From Aureispira sp. CCB-E (GTDB taxonomy: Bacteria > Bacteroidota > Bacteroidia > Chitinophagales > Saprospiraceae): DNA of 64,000 nucleotides. The translations under genes were made by a program, and so were the position numbers. The DNA is taken from NCBI RefSeq assembly GCF_031326345.1, contig NZ_CP133671.1, positions 1,302,001 through 1,366,000 of the forward strand, given 5' to 3'. Shown piece after piece: positions 1 through 8,995 of this stretch (its first letter is position 1; every line of letters begins with the position of its first letter). Under the pieces are notes generated by a model. That model made no database searches. It worked only from the letters and a program-made list of their open reading frames with translations, and was not told where the DNA came from.

Positions 1-366
1 AGCTTTGATGTTACGACGAACCGTACCGTTAAAATTGGTATAAATGCGTTGCATAGAACCATCTTTGGCATATTCTAAATTAAAAGAAGCCGTGCTTTGT
101 ACAATATCTAAAAAAGCAACTTCACTAGCTCTAGATGCAGCAGCTATATTGTATTCTCCTGAAGGAATAAAAAACAAGGTTCCTTGGTTGGAGAAGAAAG
201 CATGGGCAAAATCTTTAGTAGGAGTATAGATGTCTTGAAAGGGGACTTCCTCCAAAATTTCTACTGCCAAACCAAGCGCATGGGCAAAAGATTCCAAAGA
301 ATTTTTGTGGTTTTTGTTGGTAATGACGACCGAAACATCCAAACTAATAGCAGGGGTAGTTGACAT
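1..366 (-). CDS. hypothetical protein, C-terminus cut by window edge
   Basis: Reading the minus strand from the ATG at 366 gives an open frame of 122 codons to the window edge, beginning MSTTPAISLDVSVVITNKN. There is no signal peptide and no membrane segment. The visible part looks like a small mixed alpha/beta globular protein (residues 8-16 and 37-42 hydrophobic strands, helix around 22-36). I do not recognise the family. The start is the first ATG after a stop-rich, AT-rich upstream stretch (367-490). The plus-strand open frame over the same bases is only its shadow. Confidence 0.7.
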   Translation of the reverse strand, partial: MSTTPAISLDVSVVITNKNHKNSLESFAHALGLAVEILEEVPFQDIYTPTKDFAHAFFSNQGTLFFIPSGEYNIAAASRASEVAFLDIVQSTASFNLEYAKDGSMQRIYTNFNGTVRRNIKA

Positions 367-490
367 GATATATGAAGTTGTATAAACTATAAAACAAAAA
401 CTTGATTTTTCTATCTTGCAGAAGATAAATATACAACAAAATGTTTTCAAAAGCAAGCTTTTGTTTTGTATGGCAGGAAATAGTTCCTAT

Positions 491-1009
491 TTATAATAAC
501 TTCACGGCAGCAGCTCTTGCTTCTCCTTCTGGAAAGTGTTGTAAGTAAGTCTTAACAAAGGTGTTATCACCAGTTGCCTTGTAATGTTCCTCAGCAGCCT
601 CCCATATATTATAATCGAGCATTTCGGTATCAAATCCATTTTGTAAAGACAAAAGGTAGTGTGCTATTGCCTCTGGATATTTTCCTAGAAAAAAGTAAGC
701 CGCTCCAATTTGATTTTCACAAGTGCCTTTTTCGGATGGTTCTTGTTCCATGATTTTCTCGAAGGCTTTTATACAAGCTTCGTATTGTCCTTTTGCTAGC
801 AATTGACAAGCAAAATTGATGGCAGAATTTTTATCTTCTTTGCTCAATAGCTCTAAAATTTCTGCTTGCATGGCTTGTGCTTCTTCATGCGAAATCCCTT
901 CACCTTGTGCTTTGTTTAAGGTAGCATAAATAGATCTTTGGTTGTCTTCTTCTTTTAGTTCTATGGCATCCTTCTTAGCCTGTTTTTTAAACCAATCTAA
1001 TAACCCCAT
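491..1009 (-). CDS. TPR-repeat protein
   Basis: A 172-residue cytoplasmic protein with no signal peptide. Residues 61-94 and 97-130 each read as a tetratricopeptide repeat (A..LL..GQYE.CI..FEKIMEQEP, then IGAAYFFLGKYPEAIAHY), with a further helix pair to the end. The charged N-terminus (residues 1-30) starts MGLLDWFKKQAKK. TPR proteins act as binding scaffolds; the partner cannot be told from here. The flanks (367-490 and 1010-1286) hold no other gene, so it is probably transcribed alone. Confidence 0.8.
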   Translation of the reverse strand: MGLLDWFKKQAKKDAIELKEEDNQRSIYATLNKAQGEGISHEEAQAMQAEILELLSKEDKNSAINFACQLLAKGQYEACIKAFEKIMEQEPSEKGTCENQIGAAYFFLGKYPEAIAHYLLSLQNGFDTEMLDYNIWEAAEEHYKATGDNTFVKTYLQHFPEGEARAAAVKLL

Positions 1010-1202
1010 TTTTAAATTTTTGTGTTGTGTTTGAGTGAGTCTTATACCAATTGTTTTTGATAATCAAAATATTGGATGTAGAATCATTGAGATCTAATTT
1101 AAAACTAAATTAGCATAAAAGTTATAAAAAAATAAAACTTACGCTAAAAAGTTATAATTATTATTGGTTTCTAAGATAAAATGGTTGATAACCATAATTT
1201 TT

Positions 1203-1265
1203 AGGTCAAATTCACAAAAGGAGCTAGCATTTTGCAACACATAGTTCTTGTTGTGAATTTGACCT
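1203..1265. repeat. 15-bp perfect inverted repeat downstream of a secreted-protein gene
   Basis: AGGTCAAATTCACAA (1203-1217) is matched exactly by TTGTGAATTTGACCT (1251-1265), separated by 33 bases. It lies 21 bases after the stop codon of the gene at 1287-1877. No T-run follows on either strand, so it is not a textbook intrinsic terminator. It could be an RNA-stabilising 3' hairpin or a dispersed palindrome. Confidence 0.75.
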
Positions 1266-1286
1266 GTCATAAATTTTAAAAAGAGA

Positions 1287-1877
1287 CTAATTATTATTGA
1301 CATAAACTTGAGTGGAAGAAGCCGCTTGTCGCTCAAAACTCAACCGCCGAATATAAATACCCGAAGGAACAGTTTTTATATTCTGGATACGTTGTCCTTG
1401 AAAGTTAAACCATTCTACAAGAATAGGCTTTTGTTCCTCTAATTGATAGGTTACTGTATTGGTGGTTGTCGATGCCGTAACTTTTAGCGTCCAAAGAGAT
1501 GTTTCTGAATTGTTTAAATCGGTAAGTTCAATTTCTGCTGTTCCAACACCTGCTGTATTTCCAACTGTAAAGTCTACAAAAATAGGAGCAACTTGATTGG
1601 GACTCATTGTGAAAGTAGAAAAAACAATTCCTAGAGGGAGGCATTGCTGAGGGTCGCAAGCGACAACAGACCAATCACTGGGTGTGTGGACATTTTTTAG
1701 CAATAAACTCATTTGTAAAAGAGAGGCGTTTTTGTTTCTTAACGTTCCTTCTATAGCAACATAGCTATTGGTTCCTGTTGTAAAACAAGTATCTGTGAAA
1801 TTTAAAGAAAAAGAAGTTTGAGCAGTGATACTTGCTGCTAATCCCAACCCCATTAAGATAATGCAAATCGTTTTCAT
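1287..1877 (-). CDS. small secreted protein with degenerate T9SS-like C-terminus
   Basis: The minus-strand frame is open from 2027, but the upstream 50 codons overlap the coding end of the next gene. The sensible start is the ATG at 1877, which begins a signal peptide (MKTICIILMGLGLAASITAQ). The mature protein (about 176 residues) is a beta-rich domain with two cysteine pairs (CFTTG, CDPQQC). Its tail (VEWFNFQGQRIQNIKTVPSGIYIRR) resembles the last strands of a type A T9SS sorting domain without the usual N-P-motif. The start lies 5 bases after the stop of the 804-residue gene, so the two are very probably co-transcribed and the product may work with that cargo. The function is unknown. Confidence 0.75.
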   Translation of the reverse strand: MKTICIILMGLGLAASITAQTSFSLNFTDTCFTTGTNSYVAIEGTLRNKNASLLQMSLLLKNVHTPSDWSVVACDPQQCLPLGIVFSTFTMSPNQVAPIFVDFTVGNTAGVGTAEIELTDLNNSETSLWTLKVTASTTTNTVTYQLEEQKPILVEWFNFQGQRIQNIKTVPSGIYIRRLSFERQAASSTQVYVNNN

Positions 1878-1882
1878 AAAAT

Positions 1883-4297
1883 TTAGTTTTGATAGATGAT
1901 TTCTTGGGTGAAGAGTTCTTCTCCAAGTTGAATGGTTAGAAAATAAACGCCCTGTACTAAATTCGTACTCAAATGTGGTCTCATTGTTACGAATTGACGA
2001 CCAGCAGGAGTGGTCTTGTTCTGCCAAAAGCCGACCTGTTGCCCTATCATATCCACGATTTCTATGCTAACATTAGCAGTAGTAGCTAAATTAAAAGCAA
2101 CGGTCAAGTTATCCGAAAAAGGATTGGGATAGATATTGATATTAGGGTTAGTAAGGAGCTGAATTGCTTGGGTGGAGGTGGGAGATAAATTTTCATTAAA
2201 CCCAATCTTATTCGCATTGAGAATCGCTCGATTATACCTGTCGGCAGAATGTCGTTGCACCAAGCCTATGATTTCTAATTGGTCTAGGTTAAAACTATCA
2301 GGAACTGTCCAAGTAAATAGTTTGGAGCAGTTGCCAACAGCTACCGAAGTAGGAAGACTACCTTGAGTTCCCCAAGCACCATCGAGGTTGGCTCTAGCTA
2401 CATGGCGGTGATAATAAGGAAATGTATTGGCGTTTGCTTGGTTATAATTGGCATCAAATTCGTTGGAGACACTATCTTCTGTAATGATGACGTTGAGTCG
2501 AAGGTCATCGTGCGGGTAGGCAACAAAAAACTCAGCATTTACCTCAACTGTTAATTCGTGGGTTAAAGTATCGTAGGCTTTTTGTAAGAATGTAATTTCT
2601 ATAGGTTCTATCAAATCTCGATATTCTTGATAAGGAGCTTCCAAGTTATTATAAGGACTAAACCACAAACTTTGGGTACTTGGGGATTGGCGGCGATCAA
2701 TGGTCAAACTTGGCAGTCCCCTCAAACCCATGCCACCCGCTACTATATTTCCATCTGTATAGGACATAATGTCACCATTATGAATAGCTGTGACAATAAG
2801 ATCAGGGTTTCGATCTGAAAAAGCAATGGTCGAGTCCAGTCCTTCTGGACAAGAGGTACACCAAGTCGCTGTATGTTCTTCTAATACTACTCGTTTTTTG
2901 GGAAGGTAAGGAAGGACTTCTATTGTTTTAGTAATACTATCATTGGATAAATTTAAATCAGGAGAACCATTAGGTGCTGAAATCCAAATCTTTAATGTAT
3001 GTGTTCCAGTTGTATAAATTCCTATAGAGTCACTAAATAAAAAATCATTGCTACTTAAAGGATCGTATGTTAAACCAGTAAGTGTTTCAGAGTTAATTGT
3101 ACCGTTATCGACTTGCCAGTGGATGTCTATAGAGTTAATTACATCGCTTCCTAAATTTTTAATTTTTCCTTTTACAGGACTTTTGCCAACGGCCATGTAT
3201 TGATAAGGAAAAACATGATTTAGTTCTAAGTCATGTGTCGGTGGTTCGTAAATATGGATGTTATCAATAGCTCCACCTCCTTGATCGTATGTAAAGTTGA
3301 AATCCCTTGCTCTAAAGCCAATATATACTTTAGGTAGACCAGCCCAATTTGTTAGATCGATTTGAAAAGAACGCCACCCATCTATAGAATAAATTCCTTT
3401 CACATAATTCCAATTGATAGAGTCTGTACTAACAACGACGTCCATGTAAAATCTCCTATCCGAAGCCACCCAAGTATCAAATTCTAAAAATACGCTACCA
3501 TAGTTACTTAAATCTAAACTAGGCGTATGCAAAAAATCGTCTACATTGTTAGGCGTTCCATTTACGCCATCGTGTTTGGCATCATTAATAGCTGCTACAC
3601 ACCCACTATGTGGGGGAATAGCTACGGTATTCCCAGATAAAGCACTGGGAGTGCCAAATTCAAACCCTACGCCTCCCAAATGTTCAATAGTTCCCCAGCC
3701 ACTTGGCAGCGTACAAGCATCAAAACCTTCAAATAAAATCGTATTGCCAACAAAAGCAGGCTCAAAAACAACCACATCATCAATTGCCACGCCACTAGCA
3801 TAAAAACCGTTATCATCGTGTTTAAAAGCAAGGTACACGGTAGATGCTCCAGCATATTGCATCAAATTAACTTGATAGGTTTTCCATGCAGGATTCGTTG
3901 CAATGTCTTGAAGTGTATTCCAAGTGGTTCCATCTGTACTCACTAAAATACTTCCCTTTGAGTTATAACTTCCATTAATGAAGGTAGAAAAAGTCAATTG
4001 AGGCATTGAGGCTGCGCTCAAATCAATCGCAGGGCTAATGAGTAAATCATTACTCATATCACAGTTACAAGCATCGTCATTAGAAACGGCAAAGTTGGAA
4101 TGCGGAGGAATTTGAAAATTGGTGCTGGATAGAGAAGTGTAAATCCCGACTTGCCAACCAGTAGAGCTTATTGCCTGTTGTCTAGACCAGCCTGTTGGCA
4201 AGGTGCCACTTTCAAAGTCCTCAGAAAAAAGAATGGTTTGAGCTTGTAAAGATAAAAAACTGCCCACCCAAAAATAAATTAAAAAGTTAAGCTTCAT
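1883..4297 (-). CDS. T9SS-secreted protein with two MAM-like domains and an Omp28/thioredoxin-like domain
   Basis: 804 residues. Signal peptide 1-20 (ends SLQAQ). Two related jelly-roll (choice-of-anchor J/MAM-like) domains cover about 21-183 and 184-352; each opens ILF.E.F....LP.GW. A CARDB-like beta domain follows (about 355-460). Next is a thioredoxin-fold region of the Omp28 type starting KKRVVLEEHTATWCTSCPEG, with a CTSC redox motif. The last 80 residues are a type A T9SS sorting domain (NIYPNPFSDNLTVAF ... GVYFLTIQLG). The protein should be exported by Sec, then moved to the surface or medium by T9SS. Omp28-like proteins are known surface antigens in Porphyromonas; the redox role here is inferred from CxxC only. 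Probably co-transcribed with the small secreted gene that begins 5 bases downstream. Confidence 0.85.
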   Translation of the reverse strand: MKLNFLIYFWVGSFLSLQAQTILFSEDFESGTLPTGWSRQQAISSTGWQVGIYTSLSSTNFQIPPHSNFAVSNDDACNCDMSNDLLISPAIDLSAASMPQLTFSTFINGSYNSKGSILVSTDGTTWNTLQDIATNPAWKTYQVNLMQYAGASTVYLAFKHDDNGFYASGVAIDDVVVFEPAFVGNTILFEGFDACTLPSGWGTIEHLGGVGFEFGTPSALSGNTVAIPPHSGCVAAINDAKHDGVNGTPNNVDDFLHTPSLDLSNYGSVFLEFDTWVASDRRFYMDVVVSTDSINWNYVKGIYSIDGWRSFQIDLTNWAGLPKVYIGFRARDFNFTYDQGGGAIDNIHIYEPPTHDLELNHVFPYQYMAVGKSPVKGKIKNLGSDVINSIDIHWQVDNGTINSETLTGLTYDPLSSNDFLFSDSIGIYTTGTHTLKIWISAPNGSPDLNLSNDSITKTIEVLPYLPKKRVVLEEHTATWCTSCPEGLDSTIAFSDRNPDLIVTAIHNGDIMSYTDGNIVAGGMGLRGLPSLTIDRRQSPSTQSLWFSPYNNLEAPYQEYRDLIEPIEITFLQKAYDTLTHELTVEVNAEFFVAYPHDDLRLNVIITEDSVSNEFDANYNQANANTFPYYHRHVARANLDGAWGTQGSLPTSVAVGNCSKLFTWTVPDSFNLDQLEIIGLVQRHSADRYNRAILNANKIGFNENLSPTSTQAIQLLTNPNINIYPNPFSDNLTVAFNLATTANVSIEIVDMIGQQVGFWQNKTTPAGRQFVTMRPHLSTNLVQGVYFLTIQLGEELFTQEIIYQN

Positions 4298-4643
4298 GAT
4301 TATAATAGATTTTGAGACTAAAAAATCGTAGTGTAAAAATTAGGAAATCATTCCTTCTTGTTTAGTCGGATACGACAGAACAAGATTCTGGTGGGGAGAA
4401 AATATTTTACTAGTAGAATTAACTTTTAGTGTACGCGATAGCACTGCTGATAGATCATATGCCTGCGTTTTATTCAAAAGTAGATGATGGACATATGGAA
4501 TAAAAGTACATATTATTTTGTTGATAGATATGTTTTGAGTGCTATGTGTTTGATTGGTAGGTTTTTATGAGTTTATTTGTAGGTCTGTTTTAGATATAGT
4601 GGTAATCCCGCTATTTAGGTAATATTTCATCATGGATAAAAAA
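4298..4643. other. intergenic, no feature found
   Basis: 346 bases upstream of the 804-residue secreted-protein gene. AT-rich, stop codons in all frames, no hairpin with a T-run, and no copy of the dispersed repeats. The promoter for the minus-strand gene should lie near 4300-4400, but I could not fix its boxes. Confidence 0.5.
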
Positions 4644-5294
4644 CTATACCTCAAAGTTGTCATCATCTAATAATAAAAGATTATGGTTGATGGCTTGGGA
4701 AGAAGAAGGTAAAATGTGAATGATACGATTGATTTTGGGTTGAATAAACCAAATACCTATGGGAAGAAAATACAAGAGAAAGAATGTTATAATACATTCC
4801 TTAAAGTAGACTTGTCGCTGTAATTCAGCGGTCTTTATTGTTTTAGCTACAAAAAAAATAGTGTGCAAAATACCATATAGAGCACACAAGTGAAATGGAA
4901 GGATATATAGAAATATTTTGATGGGATGGTGCTCAAAAGAAGGGGCAAAGAAGGAAATACCCGTCAATTGAAATAAAACACCTTCCAAGTATAAACCATA
5001 AACAATAGGAATAAAAATAAAGAATTGGAATCGTTTGATATTCAATCTTAACTCTATAGGAATGGAACGTTGCAAAAGAATACCAACCGTTCGAAACCAA
5101 AGTATCAAGCTTGATAAAAAATAAAGAACTACAAAAGGACTGATATAGGTAATGTGATAATCTAACATTTGTCGGTTAAGGAAAGGAGGACTTCCTACAA
5201 GAAACCGAAAGGAAAGGAAATGAATGCTGCAAGGGATAACAAATAGAATGAAGAAGATTTGCCAATGTTTGGCTTTTGTAAGATGAATAAACAT
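4644..5294 (-). CDS. integral membrane protein of unknown function
   Basis: 216 residues with about five hydrophobic segments (roughly residues 12-30, 48-66, 88-112, 124-147, 168-188). Short basic loops (RSIPIELRLNIKRFQ) suggest a polytopic inner-membrane protein. No catalytic motif is evident and I do not recognise the family. It stands alone: a terminator-like hairpin separates it from the SulP gene upstream on the same strand. Confidence 0.7.
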   Translation of the reverse strand: MFIHLTKAKHWQIFFILFVIPCSIHFLSFRFLVGSPPFLNRQMLDYHITYISPFVVLYFLSSLILWFRTVGILLQRSIPIELRLNIKRFQFFIFIPIVYGLYLEGVLFQLTGISFFAPSFEHHPIKIFLYILPFHLCALYGILHTIFFVAKTIKTAELQRQVYFKECIITFFLLYFLPIGIWFIQPKINRIIHILPSSSQAINHNLLLLDDDNFEV

Positions 5295-5340
5295 AGATTA
5301 GTTGGGGTGTAAGTTGTTTGAACAATGACTTTGTATATTT

Positions 5341-5376
5341 AAAAGGCCATTTACCAATAAGTAAATGACCTCTTTA
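5341..5376 (-). terminator. intrinsic terminator of the SulP gene
   Basis: On the minus strand the stem GGTCATTTAC / GTAAATGGCC (one G-U pair) closes a 6-base loop and is followed by TTTTAAAT. It begins about 25 bases after the stop of the transporter gene at 5399. Confidence 0.75.
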
Positions 5377-5398
5377 AGTAATTGTTATGAGCAAAATT

Positions 5399-7048
5399 TT
5401 ATTCTGAAATAAGTTCAAAATGATTCAAAGCCCGCACTTCTTTTTCCTTTTCGGGGGTCAAATCAATTGTTGTAACTGTAATATTTCGACTAGCAGCATT
5501 GATCTTAAAATCCTCAATGATTTCTATCACATCATGGTGAATAAAATAGGTGTTGCTAGCATCAATTTCTAGGTGCGTTCCGTTTGGAATCTGCGCTAAA
5601 GTACCCTGAATAGAGGCTTTATTTAAGAATGTTACATCTTCTGACAGAACCAAACGAATATTAGAACCTTTGCCTTGTTCAACGCGAGTAGCTACTCTAT
5701 AATTGTTGCGCAAGATAATGAAAATGGCAACAGCCATTCCGATTCCAATTCCAACCAATAAGTTGGTAAATAAAATACCTAAAATCGTAGCAACAAAAGG
5801 AATAAATTGACTTAATCCTTGCTTATACATTTTCATAAATAAAGAAGGTTTGGCTAATTTGAAACCAACGACCATCAAAATAGCAGCTAAGGTTGCTAAT
5901 GGGATTAGGTTGAGTATGTTAGGAATAATGATAATACTCAATAAGATTAACACACCATGTATGACAGCAGAAGCTTTGGTTTTCCCACCTGATTGTTGAT
6001 TGACAGAACTTCTAACGATAACTTGTGTAATCGGAATTCCACCAATCAAACCACAAACAATATTACCAACCCCTTGTGCTTTTAACTCTCGGTTAACAGG
6101 CGTAACACGTTTTAAGGTATCTTGTTTGTCAGAAGCTTCTGTACAAAGAAGTGTTTCCAAACTACCAACAACAGCCAAAATAATTGCAATGACATATATT
6201 CTGGGATTGGTCAAGGCACTAAAATCTGGAAAAGCAAAGTTGCTAAGAAATTCGTTGGCGTTGCTAGCAACAGGTATATTAACCAAATGATCGCTACTAA
6301 TTGCCCATTCAGGGTTGGAGGCAAATGCAACGTTTAGCAATACTCCTAAAACAACGACGACCAAAGGTCCTTGAATTAATTTGGTCACTTGATTTTTTTT
6401 GAAAAATGGTGTTTCCCAAAGGATTAACAGAGCCAAAGAAATCACAGAAATTACAATGATGCTGAAACTCATATAGTTGAGCATATTAATCAATTCTGAA
6501 AAAGTATTCTGACCATCAGCTTGAGAAAAACCCCAATCGGCTTCGTTGACAGGATCATAGCCAACAGCATGAGGAATTTGTTTTAGAAAGATGAGAATCC
6601 CAATTCCTGCCAACATTCCATGTATAACTGAAGAAGGGAAATAGTAGGCAATAACTCCTGCTTTGGCATATCCCATAATCAACTGAAGAATACCAGCTAA
6701 AACAACAGCCACCAAAAATATGTTAAAGCTGCCCAATTCTGTAATGGCACTTAAGACAATCACTGCCAAACCAGCAGCGGGTCCACTTACTCCAAGAGGA
6801 GAACCACTTAAGGCTCCTACTACAATTCCTCCGACAATTCCACTAATCAATCCCGAATAAAGTGGGGCGCCAGAAGCCAATGCAATTCCTAGACACAAAG
6901 GCATTGCGACTAAAAATACAATAATACTGGCTGGAAAATCGTGTTTGAAGTTTTTGAATGGGCTTAAATCATTTCCTTGTTGAGGAACTCCTTGTTGAGG
7001 ATTTTCTGGTTGAGGAAGGTCATCTAATAAATTATCTGTAGATTTCAT
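5399..7048 (-). CDS. SulP-family anion transporter with STAS domain
   Basis: 549 residues from the ATG at 7048. The frame is open 16 codons further upstream, but that part is not needed for the family fold. The N-terminal half carries the SulP signature (MPLCLGIALASGAPLYSGL then GSPLGVSGPAAGLAV) and 10-12 membrane segments up to about residue 430. The C-terminal 110 residues are a STAS domain (TFLNKASIQGTLAQIP ... LEIDAS). Members take up sulfate, bicarbonate or other anions using Na+ or H+. Neither a carbonic anhydrase nor sulfur-assimilation genes are adjacent, so the substrate cannot be assigned. The cytoplasmic N-terminus is rich in Q, P and G (residues 8-30). A terminator follows the gene. 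Confidence 0.92.
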   Translation of the reverse strand: MKSTDNLLDDLPQPENPQQGVPQQGNDLSPFKNFKHDFPASIIVFLVAMPLCLGIALASGAPLYSGLISGIVGGIVVGALSGSPLGVSGPAAGLAVIVLSAITELGSFNIFLVAVVLAGILQLIMGYAKAGVIAYYFPSSVIHGMLAGIGILIFLKQIPHAVGYDPVNEADWGFSQADGQNTFSELINMLNYMSFSIIVISVISLALLILWETPFFKKNQVTKLIQGPLVVVVLGVLLNVAFASNPEWAISSDHLVNIPVASNANEFLSNFAFPDFSALTNPRIYVIAIILAVVGSLETLLCTEASDKQDTLKRVTPVNRELKAQGVGNIVCGLIGGIPITQVIVRSSVNQQSGGKTKASAVIHGVLILLSIIIIPNILNLIPLATLAAILMVVGFKLAKPSLFMKMYKQGLSQFIPFVATILGILFTNLLVGIGIGMAVAIFIILRNNYRVATRVEQGKGSNIRLVLSEDVTFLNKASIQGTLAQIPNGTHLEIDASNTYFIHHDVIEIIEDFKINAASRNITVTTIDLTPEKEKEVRALNHFELISE

Positions 7049-7347
7049 TTTATTTATAACTTGAATAAAGTATTGATACTTAAAACAAAAGAACAATACA
7101 TTTCGGGGTATTGTGTTTTGAAGGCAAATTCAATACAGTTTTTTATATTGATAGAAATGCAGTTGATCGAACGGCATCTTTATATTTAATGGTAGTGTTA
7201 AGAACGGTTTGTCTAAGGGAATTAGCCGTACTCAACTAGGTTGTTGCTATTAAATCAATAGTCATTCATAGACTATAAGTCATAGAAGAATAAAGCAAAA
7301 ATATATTAAATGATAATTTAATGTATTTGCATTTGATTGATTTTTGG

Positions 7348-7728
7348 TTATCCAACCTGTTCAGGAGGAGGGAGGAGAATTTCTAAGAAGAATTCTCTAA
7401 TATAATGTGATTGACAAAGTAAATTGGTGGCTACCCGTAAATGGACAGCTATATTATTAATGGCGAGATAAGTTGTGTGTTTAGGCGTCAAAAACTCAGA
7501 TTCTTTTTTTTGTTCTTCTTTTAATTCCTCTTTCTCTTCAACGTCATCCTCCTCCAAAGATTCACACAGTTCGTATTCTGTCTCGACTAAATTGAAGACA
7601 ACTTCAATTGTAGGTTGTGCAACAAAAAAAAAGGCAATAGTACATATGGTGATATACCGAAGTAAATCATATAAGTTGAATTTATTGTCTATAGCCCAAG
7701 GTTTTATCATTCCTTTAGTATGTCTCAA
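7348..7728 (-). CDS. hypothetical small protein with one hydrophobic segment and an acidic stretch
   Basis: 126 residues; an alternative start is M7. One hydrophobic segment (residues 23-43, LLRYITICTIAFFFVAQPT) is followed by a strongly acidic, glutamate-rich stretch (about 52-75). The C-terminus ends in a leucine/proline tail (FFLEILLPPPEQVG). It could be an anchored small periplasmic protein. I do not recognise it. It lies 299 bases upstream of the SulP gene on the same strand, with no overlap. Confidence 0.55.
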   Translation of the reverse strand: MRHTKGMIKPWAIDNKFNLYDLLRYITICTIAFFFVAQPTIEVVFNLVETEYELCESLEEDDVEEKEELKEEQKKESEFLTPKHTTYLAINNIAVHLRVATNLLCQSHYIREFFLEILLPPPEQVG

Positions 7729-8079
7729 TTTTTTTTAGTGATAGTAATGCTATCTAATATACTAGTTTTATTAAGATTTGTTCCGAAGAACTAGTTTTTT
7801 TTTTGAAAAAAAATGATTTTAACTCTTTTTAACTTTATAAACAATTTCTTTTATTTTAGTACTTCACAAAGTTATATGGATAGGCGAGAAATCGCCACAT
7901 TTGAGCTATATTATTTCTTTGAGTTGTCTTTCATTTTTTTGTAAAAATTGAATTCAATTGATTGTTAGAAAAATGATCGTAAACTTGTTACCTTGTAAAG
8001 GTTTGGGGTTATCATAAAAAAAATGACGATTTGTATAGAACCTCCAAAATCTTAGACGATATACTTTAAACCTAAAAAC
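7729..8079. other. intergenic, no gene found
   Basis: 351 bases between two divergent genes, with long A and T runs (7796-7820). A small hairpin GTTC/GAAC lies near 7779-7790. No repeats of the families seen elsewhere. It must hold the promoters for both flanking genes, but no clear TAnnTTTG box could be fixed. Confidence 0.45.
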
Positions 8080-8742
8080 ATGAAAATTATACTTTTCCGA
8101 CTAACTAAGTACTTGCTCATTTTCTTGGTAGTTTGCCTCGTTTTTGTTCTCAACTATATTTTCTTTGCTTGGTTTTTATCTAGATTGACCACAACACCCA
8201 AGGACTATAAATGTGATAAACCATACACGGTTTATGCTACTAGCAATGGCGTTCACATGGATTTAATCTTCCACAAAAGTTTACTAGACGAGGCTTTTTT
8301 AGTTCAGTTACAACCAATAGAAGGCGATTATATTGCCATAGGGTGGGGTGACAAAGGATTTTATTTACATACACCAAGTTGGGCTGAGTTAAAGATTAGT
8401 ACAGCAATTGCAGCAGGTTTTTTGCCTAGTAAAACGCTGATGCATTTGACCCACTACAAGTACCTCAATTCAAAATGGAAATCTATCGAACTGTGTGACG
8501 AGCAATTAGCAGCCATGAAAAAATTTGTTTATGAATCGTTTAAATACGACAAAAAAGGAACGATCCAGATTTTAGAAGGAACGGGCTATCGAGACAATGA
8601 CTTTTTTTACGAAGCCAAAGGAAACTATACTTGTCTATATACCTGCAATATTTGGGTCAACCAAGCCTTAAAAAAGGCAGCTGTAAAGACAGCAATTTGG
8701 TCGCCTTTTGATCGAGGAATTTTACGCCACTTATCTAAATAA
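8080..8742 (+). CDS. DUF2459 (TIGR02117-type) membrane-anchored protein
   Basis: 220 residues. One N-terminal membrane segment (about 8-33). The outside domain has the family hallmarks: YATSNGVHMDL near residue 57, GWGDKGFYLHTPSW near residue 88, and a C-terminal YTCLYTCNIWVNQAL. DUF2459 proteins were first noticed near urease genes and have no proven function; the conserved His and Cys/Asn residues suggest a hydrolase-like fold (inference). It stands alone, and a family A repeat begins 3 bases after its stop codon. Confidence 0.8.
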   Translation: MKIILFRLTKYLLIFLVVCLVFVLNYIFFAWFLSRLTTTPKDYKCDKPYTVYATSNGVHMDLIFHKSLLDEAFLVQLQPIEGDYIAIGWGDKGFYLHTPSWAELKISTAIAAGFLPSKTLMHLTHYKYLNSKWKSIELCDEQLAAMKKFVYESFKYDKKGTIQILEGTGYRDNDFFYEAKGNYTCLYTCNIWVNQALKKAAVKTAIWSPFDRGILRHLSK

Positions 8743-8745
8743 CAA

Positions 8746-8988
8746 TAGTTTGTTGAAACCACGGAGTAGCAGCGCAGCTAAACTTTATTAGTTTACTTCG
8801 TGAGTGCTGCGCAGTTGATAATTAATGAGTTATGATTTTTATCGCATTTTGTATTAAAGCTTTGATTATCAAACTAATATAAGTGTGGTTTTTTATCTTT
8901 TTGGTAAAAAAGTAAACAACTAAGCGATAGCGATCTCACGACCGCAGGGAGCTACCACGAAGTAGCACCGCAGGTAATCAACGAACTA
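8746..8988. repeat. family A dispersed repeat, copy A1 (with nested inserts)
   Basis: Ends TAGTTTGTTGA (8746-8756) and TCAACGAACTA (8978-8988) form imperfect terminal inverted repeats. The interior aligns with the 163-bp copy at 58767-58929, except for two additions. One is exactly 22 bp at 8795-8816 (begins ACTTCGTGAGTGCTGC), which breaks the left arm of the internal palindrome TTAGTTTGATAATCA. The other is about 57 bp near 8920-8977 (contains CTCACGACCGCAGGGAGCT and ACCACGAAGTAGCACCG). Module ACCACGGAGTAGCAGCG lies at 8758-8779. No open frame; MITE-like in form. Confidence 0.8.
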
Positions 8989-8995
8989 CTATAAA

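Noticed and set aside
1139-1336. 65-codon open frame on the minus strand
   Set aside because: It overlaps the end of the real gene at 1287-1877 and the 15-bp inverted repeat, and has low-complexity AT-rich content.
8746-8988. CRISPR-like array of short repeats
   Set aside because: The repeats are not evenly spaced and no cas genes or spacer-sized gaps are present; the structure is nested inverted repeats.
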